Source: a virus
Direction: 5' to 3' (one strand)
IMG/VR virus record: IMGVR_UViG_3300043409_001203
Location: 1 to 38,009 of that record
Length of the DNA: 38,009 nucleotides
Shown one piece after another: positions 5,727 through 14,935 of the stretch (position 1 is the first letter of the stretch; each line of letters begins with the position of its first letter). The notes beneath the pieces are model-generated. The model was given only the letters and a program-made list of their open reading frames with translations. It had not been told where the DNA came from and searched no databases. A program made the position numbers and the translations under genes.

Positions 5727-8192
5727 CTAAAGGAACCGATAAGGCGAACCGCCGTCTGGATAACCTAGAAACTCAATAATCATATCTGTTGTAGGTGTGA
5801 AACCCAATGGCTTACTTAAGGTCACATAACTTGGAGACACACTTGATAAAAACACTTCTTTGATTTTTACTTCGATCGACTTAACAGTCCAATCTTTGCT
5901 ATGGACTATGACCGGAGCGCCTACCACAAAAGCCGGAGCGTCTAAAGAATTAAATATTAATGTCGTGTCGGTTGATGTTGCTAAAACCTGTCTTGTCATA
6001 TTCCAAGAGCAATGTGCAGCCTTGTAAATGGCTTGATCGGCCGCATCTGTTGAGTTTGGATAACGAGGCGTATCTAATATCATGCCTTCAGTAGGAGCGA
6101 TTGATAGCGCAGGGCTTACGATTAGATTGTAAGGATTCGAAGGATCAACCGCCGTGATTCTAACGATCTCTTGGAATGACCAGTCATCATTTCTAACGAG
6201 AACCTTTTCGCCAATATAGTTCAGCCATTTAATCGTCGGTAGTCTGTCCGTTAAAACGTCGCCATAGGATTTATTTAAAGAAATTTTATTTGTGGTCGAA
6301 CCTGTCCCGATCGTTGAACTAGGAGCTATTACCCCGTAACGACCATCCAAACTGTAAACCGTATCAACTAACGTCAAAGTAATATCCGTCCCTTTGAGAG
6401 ACATCGATTTATTCTGCACTTCGAACAAACGAGGCAAGAAAGTTCTAGTCCCGTTTGCTGCCTTAGTGTCTGAAATCTGCAACAGTTGGCCGTCTAAGAT
6501 TACAGTATCACCGATCTCGATAGTGAAAGCGTCACCGAACAATACCTGCACGTCTAAAGATTCAGCACCGAATTGATAACGGTCTAAGAATCTACGCGTC
6601 TGAGTCTGAAACAAATAATCAAAATTGCTAGACGCGCGGATACCGTCTGAATCAATTTGAAGTGGCTTGTTTGAAATATTAATTCTATTTGTCGAGTTGG
6701 CTGATTGCGTGATTTTACCACGAGTATATTTGTCCTCGACCGCATCTTTATCGTATCTATAGATAATAGAGTTGTAAAAATTCTTAGAGATCGAACGATT
6801 GATTTTAATGTTCGAAGCTTTGGTCACATTTAGATTAGATAGCTTCTTTGTCCCGCTCTGAGCAAGTGGTGGGATCGTAAGACCTATCGAAGTCTTAGCC
6901 TTGCGAGGGAGCGCGTAACAACCCGAGGGGTAAAGAATTTGAGTATTAATAAAATCAGATCCGTTGATTTGATCTTTAATGTAGAAATCATATTGAAAAA
7001 ATTGACTTTGAAACTGAGTGTAGACCTTTTCAAACTCTGAAACGTCTACTTGATCCGGTGTCATTTCTAACCCTGCAAACTTTGGGAGCACGTTGTATTT
7101 AGTTTTAAATGCAATCAATGCGCCCGCACCTTCGCTTATTAATGTCTTATTTAAAATTAAAAAGGAGCCTACATCATTTGTCGCAATAGATAAAATTTGA
7201 GCTGTTCCATTGTTGCCAGGGTTCAAACTTCCAGTGATGTTAACCGTATCGCCTATGACAATCCCGTAGATTTGATCCGGGTAGAACGTCGGCAAATAAA
7301 CAGCATTAGGGTTTGAACTTAAGCCATAACTGTTAAAGCTTAAAACTTCTATATCACTTGTATGATATTCAGGGCCGCCCGATAACATTAATTTTAAAGA
7401 GAGATCCCGCAAGTTTCCTTGCAATCGGTAGAATGTTTCTAAGCTTGCCTCAACAGCGTGAGCCGTAGCGATCGTTCCGAACCGTCCACGAACGCAACCT
7501 GTGAAAGTCGTCGCTGTGGCCCCGGTATATTCTACGATTTCGTCACCGATTTTAAAGTATGATCTTAAAGTGCCAGAATCAGCAGGCAAAATAAATTGCG
7601 CTGTGTCTACTACTGTGAAAGTTGTTGCCGATGAATTAACAGCTATCGCGAGCTCTGTAGAAACCTTTGGGAATATTTCCAGGTTCTTAAGTCTTTCAGG
7701 GGATGAAATATTAATATTAACATAGCCCGAGCCTGATTTAACATCTGACACGATTCCTGAGAAGAACAAAATAGAGTCTTCTGGATGCCCGGCACCCTCT
7801 AACGATAAATAGATGCGCGCTTTACGGGCTAAGATGTCTTCGATTACATATCCGGGTGTAATTACTTTAGTGATATAACCGTCAATATCTACCAATGAAA
7901 TGTCGAAATTTGTACTTGATGAATACCCGCCCTTATCAATTAATAATTGTTGCGTGATATTGTTCGTAGATTTTCCGAGATCAATGTAAGGAAAGCTTAG
8001 CTCATCATTAATTAAACCGCCGTAAACAAATCCCGGTATACCGTAGATTGCACCTGGATCACCGTATTTTGCATACTTCTTATTCTGCAATGACGAGAAC
8101 GTAGGAAGGCCATCGATCTCGACAATGAGCTGTGGACTTTTAACAGTCCTCGTAAGTAAATCTAAAATAAGGTTCGACGCAGGCAATGACAT
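5727..8192 (-). CDS. Large tail-tip / central hub protein candidate
   Basis: With 821 residues this is the second-largest protein of the genome. It is almost entirely beta-rich and has several apparent repeats of an SFQEIVRITAVDPSNPYN-like layout (a value changes, then a strand, then a turn), as in tail hub and tip proteins. It follows the tape measure, a distal-tail-like protein and the fibre gene in transcription order. It overlaps the stop of the membrane protein gene at 8192 (TAATG), so its synthesis is coupled. I could not identify a peptidase, lysozyme or intramolecular chaperone domain. The tail-tip assignment rests on size, composition and gene order. Confidence 0.55.
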   Translation of the reverse strand: MSLPASNLILDLLTRTVKSPQLIVEIDGLPTFSSLQNKKYAKYGDPGAIYGIPGFVYGGLINDELSFPYIDLGKSTNNITQQLLIDKGGYSSSTNFDISLVDIDGYITKVITPGYVIEDILARKARIYLSLEGAGHPEDSILFFSGIVSDVKSGSGYVNINISSPERLKNLEIFPKVSTELAIAVNSSATTFTVVDTAQFILPADSGTLRSYFKIGDEIVEYTGATATTFTGCVRGRFGTIATAHAVEASLETFYRLQGNLRDLSLKLMLSGGPEYHTSDIEVLSFNSYGLSSNPNAVYLPTFYPDQIYGIVIGDTVNITGSLNPGNNGTAQILSIATNDVGSFLILNKTLISEGAGALIAFKTKYNVLPKFAGLEMTPDQVDVSEFEKVYTQFQSQFFQYDFYIKDQINGSDFINTQILYPSGCYALPRKAKTSIGLTIPPLAQSGTKKLSNLNVTKASNIKINRSISKNFYNSIIYRYDKDAVEDKYTRGKITQSANSTNRINISNKPLQIDSDGIRASSNFDYLFQTQTRRFLDRYQFGAESLDVQVLFGDAFTIEIGDTVILDGQLLQISDTKAANGTRTFLPRLFEVQNKSMSLKGTDITLTLVDTVYSLDGRYGVIAPSSTIGTGSTTNKISLNKSYGDVLTDRLPTIKWLNYIGEKVLVRNDDWSFQEIVRITAVDPSNPYNLIVSPALSIAPTEGMILDTPRYPNSTDAADQAIYKAAHCSWNMTRQVLATSTDTTLIFNSLDAPAFVVGAPVIVHSKDWTVKSIEVKIKEVFLSSVSPSYVTLSKPLGFTPTTDMIIEFLGYPDGGSPYRFL

Positions 8193-8380
8193 TAGTAGAT
8201 TTTTTCCTCTAATTTTTCGATTCTTTTTTCATGATAGTGAGTCTTTTCGATAATAACAGCCATGTTTATATTAAGCTTGTCGATCGAATCTTTTATGCTT
8301 GATAGAATTGTGACTAAATAGATAGCGCAACCGCTGACGATTCCATAAAAAGCCCACTCGACAAACTTAACAAATTCCAT
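8192..8380 (-). CDS. Small membrane protein with coiled-coil tail
   Basis: The 62-residue protein has one membrane segment (residues 10-28, AFYGIVSGCAIYLVTILSS) followed by a predicted coiled coil with heptad-like spacing (IKDSIDKLNINMAVIIEKTHYHEKRIEKLEE). This resembles small phage membrane proteins of the XhlA or holin-accessory type, but the order is reversed relative to XhlA. It lies just after a 27-aa membrane micro-ORF and is coupled to the tail-tip gene through TAATG. A holin, a spanin-like or a DNA-ejection pore role are all conceivable; none is proven. Confidence 0.6.
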   Translation of the reverse strand: MEFVKFVEWAFYGIVSGCAIYLVTILSSIKDSIDKLNINMAVIIEKTHYHEKRIEKLEEKIY

Positions 8381-8381
8381 G

Positions 8382-8465
8382 TTATGCCTTCTTGTACTTA
8401 CAAACTAAGTAGCCAATTACAAAACCAAAGCCTAGTACGATGAAGAATGGGAATGGCTCACACAT
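8382..8465 (-). CDS. 27-aa membrane micropeptide
   Basis: This short ORF starts at ATG 8465 with GGAG about 7 bases upstream and encodes an almost entirely hydrophobic segment (FFIVLGFGFVIGYLVC, residues 8-23) ending in KYKKA. The basic end predicts its C-terminus stays in the cytoplasm. It is followed after one base by the ATG of the 62-aa membrane protein, so the two are probably made together. Very small hydrophobic phage peptides can be holins, antiholins or pore modulators. The reading frame and ribosome-binding site are visible, but the function is unknown. Confidence 0.5.
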   Translation of the reverse strand: MCEPFPFFIVLGFGFVIGYLVCKYKKA

Positions 8466-8474
8466 ATAAAACTC

Positions 8475-8909
8475 CTATTTGTTTGCGTTTATATAGTCTA
8501 AAATTAATTGTTTATTTTCTGCGCTAAAGTATGAATCAGGTACATTCGTAATCAATTGCGTTGCGCTTCCTAAAGAACCATTTAAAAGAAGTCTTTCGAT
8601 TACTTTTAAAGTTGGATCATTCAACAAAGCTGAAAGATTTTCTTGAGTCAAAAGACCTAAGTTAGTTTTCTCGTCATTGATTGCGTATATAATTGCTAAA
8701 ACTTCTCGGCCGATATTTTGATTTTTCAATCCTTTTCTCTTAGCTTGTTCGAATTTTAGAATCTGAGCGATATTGATAATTTGAGAAGTATATCCTTCAG
8801 GAAAATAATCATGATTCTCTTTAACCCAGGATTCGCATTCCGGGACCGACTTAAATTCAGCCGCGTTTGTTTCTACATTTTGTAAGCTTTTAATTGAAAC
8901 TTTAAACAT
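8475..8909 (-). CDS. Hypothetical protein after the fibre gene (possible fibre chaperone)
   Basis: The 144-residue protein is mostly helical and soluble, and ends in FSAENKQLILDYINANK. It lies 4 bases after the stop of the 902-aa fibre gene, the place where tail-fibre assembly chaperones are usually found. Middle residues (VLAIIYAINDEKTNLGLLTQENLSALLNDPTLKVIERLLLNGSLGSA) are predicted helices. No named family is recognised. The chaperone idea comes from position and size only. Confidence 0.45.
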   Translation of the reverse strand: MFKVSIKSLQNVETNAAEFKSVPECESWVKENHDYFPEGYTSQIINIAQILKFEQAKRKGLKNQNIGREVLAIIYAINDEKTNLGLLTQENLSALLNDPTLKVIERLLLNGSLGSATQLITNVPDSYFSAENKQLILDYINANK

Positions 8910-8913
8910 TATC

Positions 8914-11622
8914 TTACTCCATTGAAAATTGTAGGTAATTGTAGGTCGTGTTAGCTAACAAGCTTAAAGATCCAACGGAATTGTGGAAAATTTTAACTGT
9001 CCATTTAGTCCCAGCGACTCCGTCAACATCGACGCAGATCGGGTTAGGCGAGTCATTAGTATTCTGAGCTGGCTTTGTATAACGCCCCACTTCTCTTACT
9101 TGAACGCCGTCTTTAAATAAAATAAAAATATAAGTTAGAGAAACGGTCGTCGAACCAAATAAGCATCCTGCTTTTATTTGTCCAAAGCCAGCGCGCGGGA
9201 AAGTTATCTCTCCAGTTGATGGATTAAAAACTCCGTGAGTATCCCACTCTTTTACATTCGGAATAAAAACTGTAGCTGAGCCTGTTGGTATAGATTGCCC
9301 GGAATTTGCGGCGTAACTCATGCGAATTTTTTCTGAAGCCGAAATTGTTGTCGGTGCAGAAAGTCTTTCAATATTTAAGTTTGTTAAATCTTGAGCTGAA
9401 CCATTTCCTCGCACAGTTAACGACACGCCAGCGTTATGAGTGGCGTATATTTCTACCGTATCGCCTGCTTTTAATTCTTGTCTAAAAATAAACGGTGAAG
9501 ATTGAGATATTGATCCAGTGCCAGATTTTGAGCCTTGATTTAATTTTAAAAAACCGCCGTTTATGTATAGCCGTACGTCAGCCTCAAAAGACAAGGCAGT
9601 AGCGGCATAATTTATTACCCCACTAATTTGATAAATACCTGCGGTTGGAGTTGTAAAGGTTCCGGTAGTTAGATTTAAAGAGCTTGTTTTATCAAAACCA
9701 TTTGCAATAGTATTAAAAACTATTTTAGTTGCCGCTCCAGAAGTTAAACTTTGAGTACCACTAATAGAAGCACTTACCGCTATGGCACGAGCGTCATACC
9801 CGTCGCTCATTTGAGTATTCGAAGACCAGCCAAGAATAGGCACTTTTGCTGAAAAATTATAAGTAAGAGCCGTCGCGAGGGAGTTGTACGTACTAGAACA
9901 CATTATTGGGTCTGTTCCACTGTTGCCAATTGCAATTCCTAAATTTGTTGCATTGTAAGGGAATACAAAACCAGACTTGGCAGCCGAATCAAAACCGCTG
10001 GCGGAACCACAATGTGCTTGGTTTTGGTCACCAACTGGAATTAGCTTATTAATATCAATTGAGTATCCTGGCGGTAAACTGAACAAATAAATACCACTTC
10101 CTGCGGTACCTAAAGTAACTTGATAAAAAGAATAATTAATTTCCATTGAATCGCCAACCCGCCTCCATCTTGCTATGTCACGAATTAAAGTAGTCCCCTT
10201 TGTAGGATTTGTAGTTGTTGCTGTAATAGCTAGAGAATATGTTTGCCAATCCGTCACGGGACTTCCATAAACATAAACGCTAGGGCTTACTGTGATGTTA
10301 TCAACTTTTAATGAGTAAGCCAGTGCCGAGACTGTAGCGATGTGTGCGATTAATTGGTATGAGCTTCCTGTTGCAGATGTTTGGAATGTTGCTTCATATT
10401 TATCAGACAATGTAGTTGAGTTTGATAACATTTTAATATTCGACGGCTCAATCATTACGTTGTTCGTAACATCATAAATATACCAAATCACATCTGAATC
10501 AGCTGTTGTACTACCAGCGACAAATGTTCCTGAGTTAACAATGTAATCAACAGATATTTTTAAAGACTTAGCGCGATAGCTTGGATCAACAGTAAATGGA
10601 ATCTGCCAGCCACCGCCTCGTCGGTTTGCTGCGTCCTTGGTTAATGTAAAAGATTTTAAGCCAGTCAGAGGAGTCGTCGAAGTGATAGCAGTTGTAATAC
10701 CTGTAGTCGGCGAACTATTTGCACCGGTAGGTCTTGCACCACTTAAATCTTGGTATGGTGTAAATATTGAAGTTACTGCATCGTCAGCATTTCCGTTAGT
10801 AATTAAATTAATAGAACCACCGCCGCCTCCGCTACCTGAACCCACGGCTGACCGTCTTACTTTTTTCTTAACTCCACTTGCCGCAGAGTCTTCGATTAAA
10901 AACAAATCGTCTGGATCTAAAGTCACCTTTTCAGTGAACACGCTAAAATCATTTGCAGCTCGTTTTAATTGAGCATCATTTGTAACATCTGAAAGCCCTA
11001 CCGCCGCCTTATTTAATGGCTGAAAGGTTTTGTCACCACGGTAGTAATCGGCCGATGTAGTGGCTGTAATAGTTGGTTCTTTGCCAGATAATGACGTTGT
11101 GACTGTAGTCGCGAAGTTAGGATCATCGCCTAGGGCCGCTGCTAATTCGTTGAGTGTATCTAAAGCCCCGGGCGCTGAATCGATTACTGCTGAAATGGCG
11201 CTATTAACTTGAGCCGCCGTTTGGTATCCAGACGGGTTTGTAGCGTCGTATTTTAAAGCTAGGCCGTCTGCTAAATCTGTGTCGGTCGCATATTGCGGAT
11301 GCGGATCTGAAGCCGCTTCGTGAGCATCTAATTCGTCTTGAGTTGTTTTTAATTGTGCATCAAGTTTTTCAATAGCTACTTTTCTATTGTCACCGTCAGT
11401 AATAAAATTAGAATTTGCGTAATCATTTGGAGTTGCGTCGACTTCAGTAGTTCCAATAACATCTAAAAGTTTATTAATAGTATTCTGAGTATCGTCAACA
11501 GCCGATCCGCTGCCTAATTTATTTAAAGTAACTTTAGACACAACAGTTGAATCAGTCGTTTTAGAAACAAAAGCCGCATTTGTTACGGCTGCATTTACGG
11601 GTTGACCATTTGCTACAGACAT
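8914..11622 (-). CDS. Tail fibre / receptor-binding protein with two C1q-like domains
   Basis: The 902-residue protein starts with a virion-attachment part. Residues 90-220 carry the fibre repeat found in many phages (SDPHPQYAT, then LNELAAALGDDPNFATTV and KEPTI). A glycine-rich linker (about 268-274) leads to a beta-sandwich region (275-460) resembling carbohydrate-binding folds. Residues about 612-752 look like a C1q/TNF-type jelly roll (PTAGIYQISGVINY, then LKAGDTVEIYATHNAG), and residues 765-902 repeat this style (FPRAGFGQIKAGCLF). Such domains trimerise and bind receptors. The fibre most likely decides adsorption to the host envelope. Confidence 0.75.
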   Translation of the reverse strand: MSVANGQPVNAAVTNAAFVSKTTDSTVVSKVTLNKLGSGSAVDDTQNTINKLLDVIGTTEVDATPNDYANSNFITDGDNRKVAIEKLDAQLKTTQDELDAHEAASDPHPQYATDTDLADGLALKYDATNPSGYQTAAQVNSAISAVIDSAPGALDTLNELAAALGDDPNFATTVTTSLSGKEPTITATTSADYYRGDKTFQPLNKAAVGLSDVTNDAQLKRAANDFSVFTEKVTLDPDDLFLIEDSAASGVKKKVRRSAVGSGSGGGGGSINLITNGNADDAVTSIFTPYQDLSGARPTGANSSPTTGITTAITSTTPLTGLKSFTLTKDAANRRGGGWQIPFTVDPSYRAKSLKISVDYIVNSGTFVAGSTTADSDVIWYIYDVTNNVMIEPSNIKMLSNSTTLSDKYEATFQTSATGSSYQLIAHIATVSALAYSLKVDNITVSPSVYVYGSPVTDWQTYSLAITATTTNPTKGTTLIRDIARWRRVGDSMEINYSFYQVTLGTAGSGIYLFSLPPGYSIDINKLIPVGDQNQAHCGSASGFDSAAKSGFVFPYNATNLGIAIGNSGTDPIMCSSTYNSLATALTYNFSAKVPILGWSSNTQMSDGYDARAIAVSASISGTQSLTSGAATKIVFNTIANGFDKTSSLNLTTGTFTTPTAGIYQISGVINYAATALSFEADVRLYINGGFLKLNQGSKSGTGSISQSSPFIFRQELKAGDTVEIYATHNAGVSLTVRGNGSAQDLTNLNIERLSAPTTISASEKIRMSYAANSGQSIPTGSATVFIPNVKEWDTHGVFNPSTGEITFPRAGFGQIKAGCLFGSTTVSLTYIFILFKDGVQVREVGRYTKPAQNTNDSPNPICVDVDGVAGTKWTVKIFHNSVGSLSLLANTTYNYLQFSME

Positions 11623-11626
11623 CGCA

Positions 11627-12403
11627 TTACTCCATTAATCTAAATTTTAGCTTGCCAGATCGGTAGTACAAAGGAAGGCTTCTATCATAAAGCTCTATTA
11701 GTTCATAATCTAAACCCTTAGAATCTTGCTCCGTACTTTCTAAAGTAAACTTCTGAAATTCTTCTGAATTTGCCTCGTTAATCATAACCTCAAACGGATA
11801 CTTTTCAGTCATCCACTCGATCAAAGATATATAGTCTTCGACACCTGTCGTGTTTGTTCTAATAATTGATTCATTGTTTTGAATGATGTTTGTTATGAAT
11901 AACAACTCACCCTCCATAAATCGCTCATTGCCGAACTTAATAACCTCAACCAATCCGCTTGCTGACTTATTAATTACGCCGTCAATTGCTTTTCTGTTTT
12001 GAGTGGTTGATTTGTACGATTGAAAATAGAACTGTGTAGAATAAGACAATCCGACCGCATTAACACTTGTGTAGGTGTTATCGCCCAAATAGTCGTTGTA
12101 ATTAAAACCTAATAAGTTTGCAGCCGATCTAGTAGCATTTACGCCTGAGCTAAATAGCAAATCAAAATCAAGTAGGTTGAAAAAAGTAATACGTCTTAAG
12201 TCTCTGTTAACTGTTACCGTGAAGCTGCCACCTGTCGTCTCGTTGATCTTAGATGCGACATGATTAGCTAAATCCGTTATGGTGTACGAGCCAGATGATA
12301 GCTCAATGACGTAGGTCGTGCCGTCAAATACAAGGTCGATAAATTTATTCGTCTCTGTAATTCTTGGGCCATAGTAAATCTTAGAGTGTTGTTCTAATGC
12401 CAT
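11627..12403 (-). CDS. Distal tail-like protein after the tape measure
   Basis: The 258-residue protein is read directly after the tape measure, sharing base 12403 with its stop (TAATG). Its N-terminal half (IDLVFDGTTYVIELSSGSYTI, then DLANHVASKINETTG) resembles a domain frequently seen in tail components, and the C-terminal half (IEWMTEKYPFEVMINEAN, ESTEQDSKGLDYELIELYDRSLPLYYR) resembles the adaptor part of distal tail proteins. It probably joins the tube end to the tip complex. The call is based on gene order and general features. Confidence 0.55.
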   Translation of the reverse strand: MALEQHSKIYYGPRITETNKFIDLVFDGTTYVIELSSGSYTITDLANHVASKINETTGGSFTVTVNRDLRRITFFNLLDFDLLFSSGVNATRSAANLLGFNYNDYLGDNTYTSVNAVGLSYSTQFYFQSYKSTTQNRKAIDGVINKSASGLVEVIKFGNERFMEGELLFITNIIQNNESIIRTNTTGVEDYISLIEWMTEKYPFEVMINEANSEEFQKFTLESTEQDSKGLDYELIELYDRSLPLYYRSGKLKFRLME

Positions 12404-14322
12404 TACGCAAATGCTCCTTGTGAAATGACCACGCCTTTTTTATCAAAAGCTGAATTGATTAAGCTTACGATTCTAGATCCTGATTCGTCCGAGTCTAATA
12501 CGTCGCCTTGAATGACGACACTGACTGCAGTCCCAGGCTCTTGACGTGTTAATTCTTGTGTGGGAGTTAGCTCTGTATTAGCGCCAGGGCTTGCCGCGAT
12601 ACCGCCGCCTGAGTTTGTAGCGGTTGAGCTAGCCGATGATTTTCCTCCCGATAAAGCTTTTAATACTCCGCCAAATGTAGCAAGAGCAGCTCCGGCACCA
12701 ATCAAAGGGCCTCCGAGTCCAGGTGTTGCAGGATTTAAAGAGTATGCAATACCTTGCAAGATGAAACTTGTTCCTAGCTGAATTGCAATGTCAGCAAAAA
12801 GACCTAGCATCGAATCCAAGAAAGCTTTACCAGCATCCTCACCGCTTGCGAGAGCTTGACCAAACTTTGCAAAGGCGTTTCCAATTCCAGTTCCTAAAGT
12901 ATTAAAGGCTTGCTTCCCAACTTCTTGGAAATTCTTTTTTGCGCTATTTGAAAACTCAATAGCTTGCGCATTGAAACCCGCGACAAACTCACCAAATAAT
13001 CCGCCCACGCTTGTAACAGGTTGTTCGATAGATTGTATTGCATTTTTAAATTCATTTGTAGCTTGCTTGCCTTGCTCCATTGAATCTTTAAAACCTACTA
13101 ACCAAGAATTTACTGAGTCTGTAACTTTAAAAGAGAAAACACTGTCGGCATTATCAGCCAATGAGTTAAAGGTCTTTTCTTGAATGCCCGTTACTTTTGT
13201 AAGTTCATCCTCTAAGGGTTTAGTGAAAAACTCTCTGAAGCTTTTTGCTCCACCTTGTAAGCTTTCACCTAAATCTTTATTTACTAAAGATGCAATTTTG
13301 CCGATACCTGAGACCAATCCTTCAATGGGAATCACGATCGCTTCAACTAATAATTTAGAAAATCCTACGACCGCGACTACTAAAGTATCAAAGCCAAGTT
13401 TTAAAGCACCAATACCAAAAATAAAAGATCTAACAAATAATTCAATTGGAGCCACAATAAAGTTATTTAATACGGCAGCTATTTGCACTAAAGTCCCTAG
13501 TAAGTCTTTTAAAACATCCTTGCCTTTAACTGCGCCAGCGATTGATTCACTTAATTTAAAAAATGATTCCGCTACGAAATTAATTGCACCTCGAAGGCTT
13601 CCTGAATTTGTGAATACTCCGCCGATTGCTTCTTCAACTTCTCCAAAAGCATTACTGAGATTAGCGAGTGATCCCTCAAGAGTGTTCAGTCTTGTTTCGG
13701 CTAATCCCCCAAATCGAGTCTCAATAAGCGCCAAAGTCTCGGCCCATTTTTGGCCCTTTGGAATACTCTCATCTAATTTTATTCCGTATCTGCCTAAAGC
13801 TGCTGTGTTACCTTGAGCGGCTTTCGCTACTAAATCAAAAGATGAACTAACGTCAATTTGCAAAGCTCGCGAAAGATCTAATGCGGCCTTTGTTCCGCGC
13901 TCTAAACCTTGTCCTGAAAGATTCCCAACAGAAACAAGCAAGGCAGCGTTTTGCTTTATTAAATCATCGCCTATTCCTGTTGTTGCCTGAAGGTTTGAAG
14001 CGTAATTAGAAAAGCTATCTACAGCTTCACGGCTAAATTTTCCAATCTGAGCAAGGCTTGAACCTAAAGCATTAGTGGCAGTTTCCGCCTCCATTGCTGC
14101 CTTAGCCGAGTCTTTAAGAAAGCCCACTAACTTTGTTGCAGCCAAAGCGCCAGCCAATACAGTTCCTAAAGCAAGAAAACCTTTACTAATGCCGCCTGTT
14201 AACGAAGAGAAATCACCCTCAAGCTTTTTTGTCGTTTTGTCAGCAGACTTTTCAAGGGATAAAAAACCTTCCTTTACGGAGCCGTCGTCTAAAATAATCT
14301 TTAGCTTTAATTCGTCAGCCAT
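12403..14322 (-). CDS. Tail tape measure protein
   Basis: The 639-residue protein has a helical, Ala/Gly-rich sequence with a hydrophobic stretch (around 50-65, FLALGTVLAGALAATKLVGFL) and others near 275-330 and 520-560, as in tape measure proteins that set tail length and enter the membrane during DNA ejection. The C-terminal part is Ser/Gly-rich. It follows the frameshifted tail chaperone pair, the standard siphovirus order. At about 1.5 Å per helical residue it would measure a tail near 95 nm. No lytic domain was recognised. Confidence 0.85.
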   Translation of the reverse strand: MADELKLKIILDDGSVKEGFLSLEKSADKTTKKLEGDFSSLTGGISKGFLALGTVLAGALAATKLVGFLKDSAKAAMEAETATNALGSSLAQIGKFSREAVDSFSNYASNLQATTGIGDDLIKQNAALLVSVGNLSGQGLERGTKAALDLSRALQIDVSSSFDLVAKAAQGNTAALGRYGIKLDESIPKGQKWAETLALIETRFGGLAETRLNTLEGSLANLSNAFGEVEEAIGGVFTNSGSLRGAINFVAESFFKLSESIAGAVKGKDVLKDLLGTLVQIAAVLNNFIVAPIELFVRSFIFGIGALKLGFDTLVVAVVGFSKLLVEAIVIPIEGLVSGIGKIASLVNKDLGESLQGGAKSFREFFTKPLEDELTKVTGIQEKTFNSLADNADSVFSFKVTDSVNSWLVGFKDSMEQGKQATNEFKNAIQSIEQPVTSVGGLFGEFVAGFNAQAIEFSNSAKKNFQEVGKQAFNTLGTGIGNAFAKFGQALASGEDAGKAFLDSMLGLFADIAIQLGTSFILQGIAYSLNPATPGLGGPLIGAGAALATFGGVLKALSGGKSSASSTATNSGGGIAASPGANTELTPTQELTRQEPGTAVSVVIQGDVLDSDESGSRIVSLINSAFDKKGVVISQGAFA

Positions 14323-14609
14323 TATCTACCTAACACTTTCGCTAGATCTTCGGGTGTAATATAGTTTTTCTTTTTTAATTGAGAGGGATAAGCTTGATTG
14401 TATAAATCTTTATGTAGCTTGGTTCTTTGGTTCTTTTTCATATTAGACCAGTCAGAAGCAACAAATGTTTTTAACTGTTCTTGTGCTTCAATCATCGTAA
14501 TACACTCCCAAAGTTTTTCCACCGCATCATTAGGCAGATTCAAAATTTCTAGAGGACTTATCGAGTAGAAAAAACTAAGCTTTGCGAGCTTAAAGTCCTC
14601 TGATTCTAC
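14322..14609 (-). CDS. Tail assembly chaperone GT extension, made by -1 frameshift
   Basis: This reading frame has no useful ATG start but is open from GTA at 14609 to the stop at 14322, encoding 95 residues. A -1 slip on A-AAA-AAG at the end of the 84-aa chaperone gene (14606-14860) joins the two into a 179-residue protein, exactly the G/GT arrangement of lambda-like tail chaperones. The extension is helical and charged (AVEKLWECITMIEAQEQLK, ending in YITPEDLAKVLGR). A TTG at 14543 could be mistaken for an independent start. The next gene downstream is the tape measure, which GT normally binds. Confidence 0.8.
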   Translation of the reverse strand, partial: VESEDFKLAKLSFFYSISPLEILNLPNDAVEKLWECITMIEAQEQLKTFVASDWSNMKKNQRTKLHKDLYNQAYPSQLKKKNYITPEDLAKVLGR

Positions 14610-14617
14610 TTTTTTTT
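14551..14617 (-). promoter_or_regulatory. Programmed -1 ribosomal frameshift signal
   Basis: On the minus-strand message, eight A residues and a G (14617-14609) contain the classic slippery heptamer A-AAA-AAG in the zero frame, followed at once by a UAG stop. Seven bases later a perfect 9-bp stem begins: AGAGGACTT (14601-14593) pairs with AAGTCCTCT (14559-14551). A smaller AAGCT/AGCTT stem lies in its loop. Heptamer, spacing and stem match known frameshift sites such as dnaX. Confidence 0.85.
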
Positions 14618-14860
14618 GCTATCAAATAAATATTCGCCGATTGCTTTAAAGTGGCTTAATTCTAAACCCTCTACAACTTCGGTCGGTAAGCCCAACTCAA
14701 CTAGCAAATCGGAAAATGCTTTTAACAGTGGTCCAGTTTCATCGCCCGCTTCTTTGACTAAAGCTTCGTGTTTTATTGCCTGGGCTTTTGTAATAGTTTT
14801 TAAGTTGTAAGTTTGTTCATCTAACTTAATTGCTTTTGTGCTTCTAACTAGTTCTAACAT
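14606..14860 (-). CDS. Tail assembly chaperone G
   Basis: The 84-residue helical protein ends in YLFDSKKK at a slippery A8G run. It lies between the tail tube gene and the tape measure gene, where the short chaperone of the G/GT pair is expected. Ribosomes that do not slip release this form; those that slip make the longer GT form. An AAAGGAG ribosome-binding site lies 8 bases before ATG 14860. The two forms keep the tape measure protein soluble while the tube polymerises around it. Confidence 0.8.
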   Translation of the reverse strand: MLELVRSTKAIKLDEQTYNLKTITKAQAIKHEALVKEAGDETGPLLKAFSDLLVELGLPTEVVEGLELSHFKAIGEYLFDSKKK

Positions 14861-14935
14861 TTCTTATTCTCCTTTAAGAAATGACACGCCTGAACGAGCG
14901 GAGACTCTCGAACAAGCGCATCAAGATTTATATTT

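Noticed and set aside
10637-10972. Plus-strand frames within the fibre, tape measure and tail genes
   Set aside because: They are antisense to long, well-supported minus-strand genes and lack ribosome-binding sites.
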